In this document: one piece after another, positions 11,815 to 21,469 of the stretch | How positions within the stretch are numbered: position 1 is the first letter of the stretch | How the letters are laid out: every line of letters begins with the position of its first letter | NCBI GenBank assembly: GCA_030737835.1 | Contig: JAUJYN010000039.1 | Span: 1-64,000 of the forward strand | Source: Acorus gramineus | Taxonomy: Eukaryota; Streptophyta; Magnoliopsida; Acorales; Acoraceae | DNA: 64,000 nt | Reading direction: 5' to 3' | Position numbers and translations under genes: made by a program | Notes under the pieces: generated by a model | The model's input: only the letters and a program-made list of their open reading frames with translations | Told to the model about the DNA's origin: nothing | Database searches by the model: none

Positions 11815-12640
11815 ATAAAATGTGTATTTTGGGATTTTCACAATCAGTCATTGATTGTTCTTGATAAATGCACATATTTTGGGATTTGGGAATCAGTCAT
11901 TGATAACTCCAAATCTAATATATATGTTATTAAGATTTTTGGAAATCCTCAATGATGGTCCATAATTAAAAATGAAAAAAATCCATATAACCCCCTGTAA
12001 TCTACCTGATATCCATATAACCCCATGTAATCTCAATATATCCATATAACCCCCTGTAAACACACCATAAATGCAAATAACCCCCCCCCCCCCGCGATTA
12101 ATTTTTTTTTAACAGAATTGAAATATTTCAGACATATTGCATTATCTAAACCATAGTTAACAAATATGTATTATTTTAACCTTCTAAAAGCAGTCAATAC
12201 TTCCAAAAAGAACCGATAAAAAAATGTAAAATTAGAAATATGAGGGTTTTTTTTAAGTATTGGCTGTTTTTCGGGGGTTGAAAGAATACATATTTGTTAA
12301 CCATGGTTTAGCTAACGCAATATGTCCGAAATATTTGAATTCTTTTAAAAACAATTTAATCACGGAAGGTTATTTGCATTTATGGTGTGTTTACAGAGGG
12401 TTATATGGATATATTGAGATTATAGGGGGTTATATGGATATCAGAAATATTATAGGGGGTTATATAGATTTTTCCCATTAAAAATATGTATTGTTGGGAT
12501 TTGAAAATCAGTCTAGGATAATTCCAAATCCAAATATATAATTAGAAATTTGCATGAGATTATGAGATATCTGCATTGATAACACAATAATCATATTTTC
12601 ATATGGGATTTTGTGGATACAGTCAATGATGACTTGATTT
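11815..12640. repeat. degenerate tandem repeats of a gggattt..aatcagtcattgat unit, split by a MITE
   Basis: Diverged units of about 60-70 bp occur at roughly 11819-11877 and 11873-11940, with a further partial unit at 12495-12530. All share tttgggattt, aatcagtcattga and a following aactccaaatc-like tail. The 503-bp MITE at 11974-12476 interrupts the array. Confidence 0.5.
11974..12476. mobile_element. Mutator-type MITE with long inverted repeats (503 bp)
   Basis: The two halves are inverted copies of about 220 bp each. Left end gaaaaaaatccatataaccc pairs with right end gggttatatagatttttccc. Each arm contains three tandem subterminal copies of a ccatataaccccctgtaatct-like motif. Matching inner segments are taaaccatagttaacaaata and its complement tatttgttaaccatggttta. 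It is flanked by a perfect 9-bp duplication attaaaaat (11965-11973 and 12477-12485), the Mutator superfamily hallmark. It has no transposase, so it is a nonautonomous foldback element. Runs of 14 C near 12081 are in the left arm only. Confidence 0.88.
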
Positions 12641-13976
12641 GGCGATATATACTAGCATTGATTGAATTTAAATGTGACAATTAGTTAATGCAATATATAA
12701 TTGGATAAGTACTGACTTGGCCTGTTGTAATCGGTTGGGTGTGGACCCTCGGACTGAGTCTGTTAGAGCTCGGACCGAATGGGCCATTGTTTTGTCGGGT
12801 CGGATCTGATAGAACCCGTGACCCGGCCCGCTCTGAGTAGCCTAAAAATTTGACGCCCACACAAGGGCAACAGTCTCTGCCCATATCAATGGCTTTGAGC
12901 TCCAAAAGATTTAATAGTGGGACTGGGAGAACATTTCTATCAGCGAGAGAGCCATCAGTGTTTAGTTTAAATCATTTGTTATAATGTTTAAAAGACACAT
13001 GCAGGTGTTTGTTAGAGTGGGTGATGATACGTTTCATATGCGTGTTGCCCTAGCCAAAGCTAAAACCTCTACTTCAAGGAAGGCCCCATTCAATGATCTC
13101 CCTCACTTTTGAATTTTGATCCTATCCCTTCTTCATCTGAAGTCTCTCAAACTTCTTCAATTTTTTTAAGAGGAGTAAATTAGGGGTCATCATCATTGAT
13201 ATGATCCACTCAAATACAAAGTGCAGATCTGATGTCCACCATTCGAAAATGCATGTATGTTTTACTAGAGCAACACAAGTCAAAAAGTCTGATGTTAAGG
13301 TTTTGCCTGAATTAGATGGGACAAACACGCAAAGCAGTTCACCAACTCTGCATTTCCATCCAATTCAGAAAAGGAAGATATTCTTTCAGATGTCTGTGTT
13401 TTCAATTTATTTTTGGGTATAGCCTCTTTTTGAACTATGTCTCCAAGACTTGCCCACAAATGGTAAAAACTTAGCATGGATCATGGGAGAAGCGATATCA
13501 ACGCACGGTTCCAAGATTGATCAATATTACACTGACTGAGGTTATGTTTGGCAAAACATTCCACGACGCTGCGCCGGTGAAAGCGGGGTGTAATGCGAGA
13601 AGCGATTTTTTGATGCGTCGGAGAGGCGAGCAAAAATAGGCTTGAATGCAGGAGGAAGAAATCAAATTCGAAAACTCGTTTTTCTATTTGGCTGAGCACT
13701 GGCATCTACCACCACCAATGTGGGTGGGACGCGGATCCAAACGGACGCTAAACAACATAATTTTAGCATTTCTATATCAAATAAATAAGTAACAAAAATT
13801 TTAAGAATCAAAAATATAATTCGATGATGTGATGGCATGTAATTATATCAATTTTTTTTTTGTATTTGTGGGTATAAATTATCCAAAAGTATGCCTGGCT
13901 TGGGTGTAGGCCCAATTAGCAACTGTCTAGGGTCCCACCCAGGGGCCCTAAATGTATAGCCATATGTGTATGGAAA
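12641..13976. other. unassigned intergenic DNA with a possible nonautonomous DNA transposon at 13536-13749
   Basis: Open frames of 68-74 codons on both strands (for example minus 12681-12905) do not resemble known proteins to me. A GC-richer block from ggttatgtttggcaaaac (about 13536) to ccaaacggacgctaaac (about 13749) has weakly inverted ends of the kind seen in hAT or Harbinger MITEs. I could not confirm a target duplication, so this is only a suggestion. Confidence 0.35.
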
Positions 13977-14127
13977 ATGTTAGACTTATAGTTATTTTTA
14001 TAATCCAAACTCAAACCACATATGTTTTTATTTTTTTATAGAATAGTAAACATCTAATGAGGTATATACTTTGATAAAAGTATATATCACTTCATTTCAA
14101 GTTTACTGAATCTATTTTTAGTAAGTG
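13977..14127 (+). repeat. dispersed AT-rich repeat (copy 2)
   Basis: This shares an ordered series of blocks with 50255-50407: atgttagac, ccaaactcaaac, aatagtaaacatc, taatgaggtatat, ctttgataaaa and ccatttttagtaa-like. By eye it is over 80 percent similar along about 150 bp. It is noncoding; termini are not resolved. Confidence 0.7.
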
Positions 14128-14827
14128 CGAACAAAAGAAAAATTAATATGAGAGTAAAAAAGAAATTTTTCAATGGAGGAGTACTAGAGGCAGTTATACA
14201 ATCCCAATTAATGAGGGATTGTTTTTTAGAATGAGAAACTCAAATATAATGAAATTGTAGTATTGTATTTGCTCTTTTTATCTCTTAAAAAAGTCAAACA
14301 AGAAACCAATCAAGTAATGACACCTATTGAGGCTGCTCAATGGGGCTTAAATTTTGGAGCCCATGTAGCAAAACCCATTCAAATTATATGGAACCAAAAG
14401 GACCCTTATTTCCCTTAAATAGTTTTCTTTATGGTCCAGAAAGTGGTTTATTTTAAACATCGCTTGAGATAATTTTCAATGATTTGGACGATAAAAATTA
14501 GGGTATTGACACTGGGGTGGGGTCGTTAGGTGAGGACTTTACCCCTATGCCCAGTGGACTTGGACACTCTTTTATTAAAGATCTGTCCAGCATGGTCTTA
14601 ATTTTAAATTTATATTTATATTCAGATTGTCCCTCACATTGTGCCTAAAAAAATGATTAAAGACATCAAGTGAGAGACAGCAGAGGAGTATTTAGGTTAG
14701 GCATTTTTGAAGTCTTGTTAGTTTAATGAGAATATCTAGCTGAGGTATAGATAGGTTGAGTCAGTTCTGCATGGACAATTTTTGAAAGTCCGGATCCAGT
14801 TAGGCCTATATTTGATAGGTAGCAACA
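14128..14827. other. AT-rich intergenic DNA, no gene seen
   Basis: No supported frame, RNA gene or repeat end. Short open frames only. Confidence 0.5.
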
Positions 14828-14922
14828 CAACCTATGAGTTAAACTGCACAATTAATAGTTGAATACAAGTGTCATTCTCTGTGTGTTCGATTTATATGAT
14901 GTGTAGTTTAATTCATAGGTTG
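14828..14922. repeat. small foldback element
   Basis: The 23-bp segments caacctatgagttaaactgc.. (14828-14850) and its complement (14900-14922) match at 21 of 23 positions, separated by about 50 bp. This is consistent with a short foldback MITE. Outer limits and target duplication are not resolved. Confidence 0.6.
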
Positions 14923-15752
14923 TACAATTCGATATTGATAGTACTGACTAAACACAACACAGACCTGATTGGAGCAGGACTCCTTTTCTGTCTCAATTTT
15001 TACAAGAAAATTACTTAGGATTTCTCTCCCACCTAGATTACTCTCCCCACTCTTCCACACGGACCCCTTCGACTCTGCCCTCCACCACAACCACCCTCCC
15101 CTCACCCCCCCCCCCCCCCCCACGTGTTCAGAGACTCTGTGTAGTCGCCACAGAGAGAGCCTCTGTGTAACCATCGTGGCTTGGCGACACATGTATAACA
15201 CAGATCACGTGAGATCACGTGGTCGACTAACCAAAACAGCAACAACAATTGATGCCATTAGTCTTGGAACCCCATTCGAATACATTTTCACCACATGAGA
15301 TCATCTCTCTCATCTTCCCCCAAAAGGCCTCCCATCGTCACAGAGTCTCCCTCACCGAAGCCCCTGCCATACCCTCGCCGATCCCCGTGGTCCAACAACC
15401 GCCCCGTGAGTTTCACTTCTTGTTATAGTTTCAAGTTTTTTTTAATTTTTGTTTAGGGTTCTGATATGGATTTGAGTAATTTTGATTTGTTTATTGAATG
15501 AGTTTTTTAGTGGATTTGATTTTGTTGTTTGAATGGGTTTGTTTCAGATATGGGTTTGAGTAGATTTGATTTTGTTATTTGAATGGGTTTGTTTAAGATA
15601 TGGGTTTGAGTGGATTTGATTTTGTTATCTGAATGGGTTTGTTTCAGATATGGGTTTGAGTAGATTTGATTTTCAAGACTTTAAAATCCTACAATTTTTT
15701 TTTTTTTTGGTTTTTTTGGATAAAGCCCCTATATGACTTTTTTTTTTCTTTC

Positions 15753-16026
15753 GGTTTTTCATTTTTTAGTCCTTGTAAATTATATGATTTAGTGATCGAT
15801 CTCTCACTTTTTCATATTTCAGTTTAAGTCCCTAGATTTGAAGGGTATGTTTCTTATTAGTCCCTGGGAGGGATCTATCCCTAAATTATTTGGTTTTCTT
15901 TTTAGTCCATGAGAGGGACTAAAATGAACATATTTTTTAAATATGGGGATTTAAACAGAAATATGAAGAAGTGAGGGATTGATCATTAAATCATATAGTT
16001 TACGGGGACTTAAAAATAAAAAACCC
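15753..16026. mobile_element. foldback MITE, family 1 copy a (274 bp)
   Basis: The halves are inverted. Left ggtttttcattttttagtcc..tatatgatttagtgatcgat pairs with right ..attgatcattaaatcata and gggacttaaaaataaaaaac. It is absent from the equivalent place in the right MULE arm (around 41105-41120), which shows it is an insertion. It is homologous to 17392-17645. There is no coding capacity. Confidence 0.8.
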
Positions 16027-17391
16027 TTTTTTTGTGCATCAAACCCATATTTGAAGTCTTGTTAGTCTAATGAGAATGTATATATACTGTATAAAAAAAA
16101 AAAAATTCACTACTAATGATGAGTTCTGCCCTTAACTTAACACAATAATGAAATTAATAAGTTGCACATTGTGTATGATCTCCACCTTCACATTTGTTAG
16201 ACTCTGACAAGTTACACTTTATAAGAGTCGGTTCTAATCCAACAGTCACTAATGCATATATAATAAAATCTTGCATGAAATGGTTTTGGGCAGCGATACT
16301 CCCACCACCTTTTTTGTTTGGGGCACCACCTTTTGAAACTCACCACCTTTAATTTTTTCACTTACTAAGTGCACCACCATATATAAACAACATATGAGAA
16401 ACACCCTTCTCACCACCCACCATATTTCTTCCCATCGACCTCTCTCTTCCCTCTCTTTCTTCTCGTTTTATTTTTTCGATCTAGCCTCTCGAACACCTCT
16501 TTGACACATCCCATACGTTGCACTCATGAGGATCCATTTCAGAATCTACGAGGTTTTTTTTTTGTTTCTATCGACATGTACTTTGTCTATGAAATATAAC
16601 AACGCAGACAATCCATGTGTCTAATCCATTCCAGAACCTACGAGTTATTTTTTATGTTCCTGTCGACAGTTACATTGTCTATGAAATATAACTACGTAGA
16701 CACCTCATGTGTCTAACCCATTCCAGAAACTATGAGTTTTTTTTTTCCGTTTCCATCGACATGTACATTGTCTAGAAAATATAACTACGTAGACAACTTA
16801 TGTGTCTAACCCATTTTCAAACCTACGGGTTTTTTTTTATGTTCCCATCGACAGGTACATTGTCTAAAAAATATAATTACATAGACAATCTTTTGTTTAT
16901 GTTCCCATCGACATGTACATTGTCTAGAAAGTATAATTACATAGACAATTCATGTGTCTAACCCATTTCAAAGCTAACAGTTTTTTTTTTTTTTGCATAA
17001 GAGTCATATGTATTTTAGACTCGGGTGGTGGGCTTGTCCAGGCCAATTTTGTAGGGTGGTGGCACCTATAGGTTGGTGCTCTTAATTATTCTGTGTTGAA
17101 TACTGTATGGATGGTTTCTATGTAAACAAAGGTGGTGCCCTAAGCACATAAGGTAGTGGACATATCGCTACCTTATATGAAATTGCGATGGTTCTTTTGT
17201 CACAAAATGGATTATTAGATAGAATAGTAATACGGTGCGGTCCATGCGAACCGCATATATACATCTGTAACTCTTCGTTTGGGGTGGAGGATAAGTCAAG
17301 AATAAAAGATCTATATGTCTAACACATCCCAGAACTTATGGGTTCATTTTTCTGTTTTCATAGACAGAAGTATTGTCTACAATACTTAAAA

Positions 17392-17645
17392 GGGATTTTT
17401 AGTTTTGAGTCCCTGTAAACTATATGATTTAGTGATCGATCCCTCCCTTCTTCATATTTTGGTTTAAGTCCCCAGATTTCAAGGGTATGTTTCTTTTTAG
17501 TCCCTCTTAGGGACTAAAAAGAAAATCAAATAGGTCCCTGGGAGGAACTAAAAGGAACATATCCTTTAAAGCTGAGGACTTAAATCGAAATATGAAGAAG
17601 TGAGGGATTGATTACTAAATCATATAGTTTAAAACTAAAAATCCC
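17392..17645. mobile_element. foldback MITE, family 1 copy b (254 bp)
   Basis: It has inverted ends gggatttttagttttgagtc and the complement of aaactaaaaatccc, and is strongly similar to 15753-16026. It is flanked by tacttaaaa (17383-17391) and tatttaaaa (17646-17654), a 9-bp duplication with one mismatch. This suggests a Mutator-type MITE. It lies inside the tandem array of the 2.6-kb MULE, so it inserted after that array formed. Confidence 0.8.
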
Positions 17646-18186
17646 TATTTAAAACTTAGATATTTCATGTGTCTAACCCATTTTAGAACCTATGGATTAA
17701 TTTTTCTGTTTTCATAGATAGAAGTATTGTCTAAAATATTTAAAAACTTAGACACTGCATATGTCTAACCCATTCCAGAACCTATTAATGATTTTTCTAT
17801 TTCCATAGACACAAATAATGTGTAGAATTTTTAAAAACTAAGATAGTGCATGTGTTTAACTCATTCCAGAACGTATGGATTGATTTTCTGTTTTCATGGA
17901 CAGAATTATTGTCTACGGTAGGGAATTTAAAACTTAGACATTGCATATGTCTAACTCATGCCAGAACCTTGGTTGATTTTTCTGTTTCCATAGACAGAAG
18001 TATTGTAAATTGATAAACTTAGATAGAGCGTAGCGATGGATTGGATTTCTACTTGCTCCCGGGGAGTTATGATTACAACTGTTGAAAGTGATAGCAAAAG
18101 GATAGTTTTGAGTCAATAGGGTAGCCGCTTATTGTTTACAGTTAGGAAGCGAGGTGACCAACCGAACGAAGGTGCAAGAGTAGAAG

Positions 18187-18537
18187 GTGTGGAAGCTCTT
18201 ACCCTGGGGCTTCCTACCTTTCTCATCAAAGACTGCCTCACTCGGAAGCTCTTACCCTCGTTTCTCCCCATTTTTAAAAGTACATCAAAGTAGCATTCGA
18301 AGATCCAACATTTCAGGTCCAGGACAGTTAGAAAAAAAATTCATAGCCAAAAGTGAAGAAGAAGGTGACCGAAGGTGTGGAAACCAGTCTAAAGCTTCTA
18401 CCGCAGATTTAGGTCTTCCCCATCCTGATCCTGCACCCGTCACTTCTTGGAAGCACAGGGCACGGCTAGGTTCGTCACAAGTTTTTTTTGGTATTATTCC
18501 ATTCCAACTCCTTCTCGATACCTCCCAAGGAAAATGA
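18187..18537 (+). other. unrecognised 116-codon open frame in a GC-richer block of the nonautonomous MULE
   Basis: The frame starts MWKLLPWGFLPFSSKTASLG and ends ..LLLDTSQGK. It lies in the only non-repetitive block of the element. No domain is recognised and no splice structure is visible. It could be a captured gene fragment, as in Pack-MULEs, or chance. The block also contains two copies of ggaagctcttaccct, a short internal duplication. Confidence 0.3.
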
Positions 18538-19157
18538 AAATCCCGCTCTCCGATCTTCGTCGCTCCTATGTTTCCATACTTGTGTGTCTAACCCATTCCA
18601 GATCTTTTGATTGATTTTTTGTTCACCTAGACAGGATTATTGTCTAGAACCTTTAATGACATAGACACTCGAAGTGTATAACCCAAACCAGAACCTACAG
18701 TTTTCATACTGTTAACCTAGACATCTTGATTGTCTAGGTTAAATAAATACATAGACAATACATGTGTCTAACGCGGGAAGAGAGAAAGGGCGGCAGATAG
18801 AAAGGGTGGTGCTCTTAATAATTATACCTTAGAAGTGTTTCAATGCCTCTGGTTAGTTGAGGAGGTGGTGCCTAAAGTAGTTTAGGTGGTGGGAGAATCT
18901 CTCCCCAATGGTTTTCCCAGTTACATTTTAACACTTTATGCCTGTTTTATAAGAAAGAATTACACAAGCTCATGAATTGATGGTAAATGCTCCCAGTTGT
19001 TCAAAAATGTTTTCAATAGAACAACTCATCTATCCTTTACGAAACAAAACAAATAAAAAAAAATAGATAAAAGTAATAAATTAAGAAATTAACAATCAAC
19101 AAGATCAAGGGGCTGGTAATCTCAACCTTCACTAACAGTGGTATTGGAATGGAAAGC

Positions 19158-19352
19158 TCAAATCACATCTAAAAGCCTAAATAAGGATACGTAAGAGAGG
19201 CAATGGCCATTGGAAGTTTCTGCTGCAATATGGTCAGAGCAAGCTATCAAACAGAATGAGACTCCCAAATCAAGAGATATGTAGATAAACCAAGGAGGGT
19301 AGAAATTAAGCTCCCAAGTATCTAGCAACTTTGGAAATATTTTAGATCCCAA
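19158..19352 (-). other. 64-codon open frame in left MULE arm, shared with right arm
   Basis: This encodes a peptide starting [20 protein letters not shown]. The right arm encodes the equivalent frame at 40397-40591 with about 11 differences in 64 residues and no frameshift. It is oriented away from the transposase gene. No known family is recognised. It may be chance preservation of homologous DNA rather than a gene. Confidence 0.3.
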
Positions 19353-19525
19353 CCTACTACAAACTCTACTGCGGTTGGGGAAGTGATATAATAGATTGTA
19401 TATATTCCGAATGGAATATACTGCTTCTATGGGAAATTTTTAAGAGAAATATACATATGTGCACAAAGATCCATACATGTTAGTCATCTTGTGTTGTTGC
19501 TTTTTGAATCATTTCATTCCATCTT

Positions 19526-20222
19526 AATAAAATAGGTTTTTTTTTTTTTTTTCTAACAGCACCATCTTCTTCTTCATGTTATAATCCTACTATTCCAAGC
19601 TGAATTGAAAGCATTGTGCTCTATCACTTAGCAATCAAAGATTTCAATTTTCGCTTTTGAGGCTTCCAAGCAACTATGTCAAAAAGTGTAAGTGTTTACC
19701 TTTTGTATACCAAGTGTTTGATGGAATGTATGAATGAATTTTCTTAGTTAATTTTTCATAAAATGTTAATAGCCTATGTAACTCAACTGTTAAGCCACTT
19801 CCCACGCATATTCGGCCACATGAATGTCATTGTAAAAAAGGCTAATGTCCAATTTTTATTGTTGTCTCTTTAATAGTGTGAGTTAATTGAATTGAATGAT
19901 TTTAAAGTTTTTCATTACTAATGAGTGAGATCTAATAAACATTCTCTTTTTATTTGTCATTTTTTTCCAATGTAGACTCCTCATGACTGTTGAATTTTTT
20001 AATGGATCGATGACAACTAGAAAACCATGAAGAAACATGAAAAAGTATTTGAAGATGATGAACAATAGACTGACAGTGATTATGTGGTGCTTAATTGGTC
20101 TTTTGTTTATTCAATGTATTAAAGCAATATATTAGAGATGAATGCATCTTCAATGATGTTTATGTTGTTGTTGGATGTTCAAATAGCTATGTTTAATCAA
20201 TGAAAATTGTCGTTATTTGGTA
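19526..20222. other. MULE internal 3'-flank, part 1
   Basis: AT-rich sequence between the left arm and the copia insertion. It has no supported frame and presumably belongs to the noncoding 3' side of the MULE. The copia target duplication aattg begins at 20223. Confidence 0.5.
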
Positions 20223-20227
20223 AATTG

Positions 20228-20720
20228 TGTTGGAGATATGGTTGAGTTAATTAAAGATAATGATTGTATCCCACTATTTTGAAAAGTAGTTATTGTGATT
20301 AAAGTTACTTTGACTATTTGTTAGGGAGTGGGACACATTTTGTATTCATCCTAATCGCTCACTTAAAGTGGCCCATACATCACACGGTTGAGAAGTACTG
20401 GATGTGATTGTGATTCTGTTACAGTAATTACCCACATCCCGGGATTAAGTGGGAGGAATCCGTAATAGGTGTGATTCCCTAAAGATCTCATTACTGAGAT
20501 TTGGCCCCTCTCTTAGCATATAAAAGGGATTGGATTCCATTAGATATCCCAAGTCCAGAAAAGCTAAAGAGAGGAAGTCAAATCTTCTTTTACCACTTTT
20601 ATTTTTTCAGGCTCTAAAAGAAAGAAGAAGAAGAATAGAGATAAATCGTGATCAACCTCCAATCATTCAGATTAAATATGTTGATCCGTAAGCCTTCGAT
20701 CATGTGAATCTAGTTTAACA
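20228..20720 (+). repeat. 5' LTR of the copia element
   Basis: It begins tgttggagatatgg and ends tctagtttaaca, with TATA-like gcatataaaaggg near 20517. It is homologous to 28479-28978. It is immediately followed by the tRNA-Met-type primer-binding site tggtatcagagcatggtt at about 20723-20740. Confidence 0.9.
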
Positions 20721-21469
20721 ATTGGTATCAGAGCATGGTTATAAAATTATTTAATAATATATTTTAATGGTGATATATAGTTTTATTCATCATTTATATG
20801 TTAAATAATTCATTTTTTGTTTTTGAATTGTACATGACATGTATATGCTATACGGGTTGATTTGCTGATACGTTGGTTTAATATTTTAGCATATGAATTT
20901 ATTTGATTACATGGCATGTGCATGAAACTGTTCCTATTCACGTATGCATGGACAAATTACATCAAATGCTTACATATATATTATTTTAATGGAAAACGCT
21001 TGACATTAGCATTCAAGGCTTCATTAATTGTGCTTTGATATATGTGTATGCATATAAGATAATCATATATATTTAATGAAATGAACCTTGTTCGTATATT
21101 TATATGATTTACAGTACAGGCCGAATGTGTATGAATTATTTAATCTGTTTAGTCGGCATATGTATATGATGATTTGATATTTATTTATTTAATTTAGTTA
21201 ATCGGCATATGCATATTTCTTCACATTTGCATTTGGTGAATGTTTAATGAAGGTTTAAATGAATGTCAATTAAATAAATAAATTAATTAATTAAGTTTGT
21301 TATGAATGGGTATATAAAAGGATTTAAGATTTACATCTTTTGAATAGAATTGTGGTTTGTTTATTTCCCATAATTCCCAATTAGTGTGTTCTATTATTCT
21401 TGTGGATAATTTATACAGACTACATCTTGATAATTCCCATCAACAATCCCTTTTAACCTTGCATAGAAA

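Larger units (their letters stand above)
16590..18780. repeat. degenerate tandem array of about 88-bp units inside the nonautonomous MULE
   Basis: Units contain catgtgtctaacccattcca, gaacctatgagttttt, a tttccatcgacatgtacat segment and tgtctagaaaatataactac. They recur at about 16600-16985, 17310-17391, 17655-18010 and 18580-18780. Each unit carries inverted pairs of ttgtcta and tagacaa, so each can fold on itself. The array is interrupted by a foldback MITE and by a unique block. Confidence 0.75.
16288..18906. mobile_element. nonautonomous MULE (2619 bp), possible Pack-MULE
   Basis: It is bounded by a perfect 9-bp duplication aatggtttt (16279-16287 and 18907-18915). It has short inverted ends gggcagcgatactcccacca and the complement of gtgggagaatctctcccc. 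The right MULE arm lacks it, so the empty site is visible. Most of the interior is a degenerate tandem array (see 16590-18780). A GC-richer unique block at about 18010-18560 interrupts the array. No transposase is present, so it must have been mobilised in trans. A captured host fragment is possible but I cannot name a donor gene. Confidence 0.85.
15125..19525 (+). repeat. left terminal inverted repeat of the composite MULE (interrupted)
   Basis: Three host pieces, 15125-15752, 16027-16287 and 18907-19525, match the right arm in reverse orientation. They are separated by a foldback MITE (15753-16026) and a 2.6-kb nonautonomous MULE (16288-18906). Internally there are imperfect direct repeats of gatttgattttgtt / gaatgggtttgtttcagata (15490-15670), which are also present in the other arm. 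A C run of about 18 precedes the arm. Confidence 0.8.

Noticed and set aside
12681-12905. 74-codon minus-strand frame starting MELKAIDMGRDCCPCVGV
   Set aside because: No domain match and no neighbouring exon support. It is probably chance or a decayed fragment.
14969-15298. Open frames on both strands across a C-rich stretch at the MULE left end
   Set aside because: Simple-sequence composition, and the position straddles a transposon boundary.
16590-18780. CRISPR-like regularly spaced repeats
   Set aside because: Units are degenerate direct tandem repeats inside a plant MULE, without unique equal-length spacers, and the context is eukaryotic.
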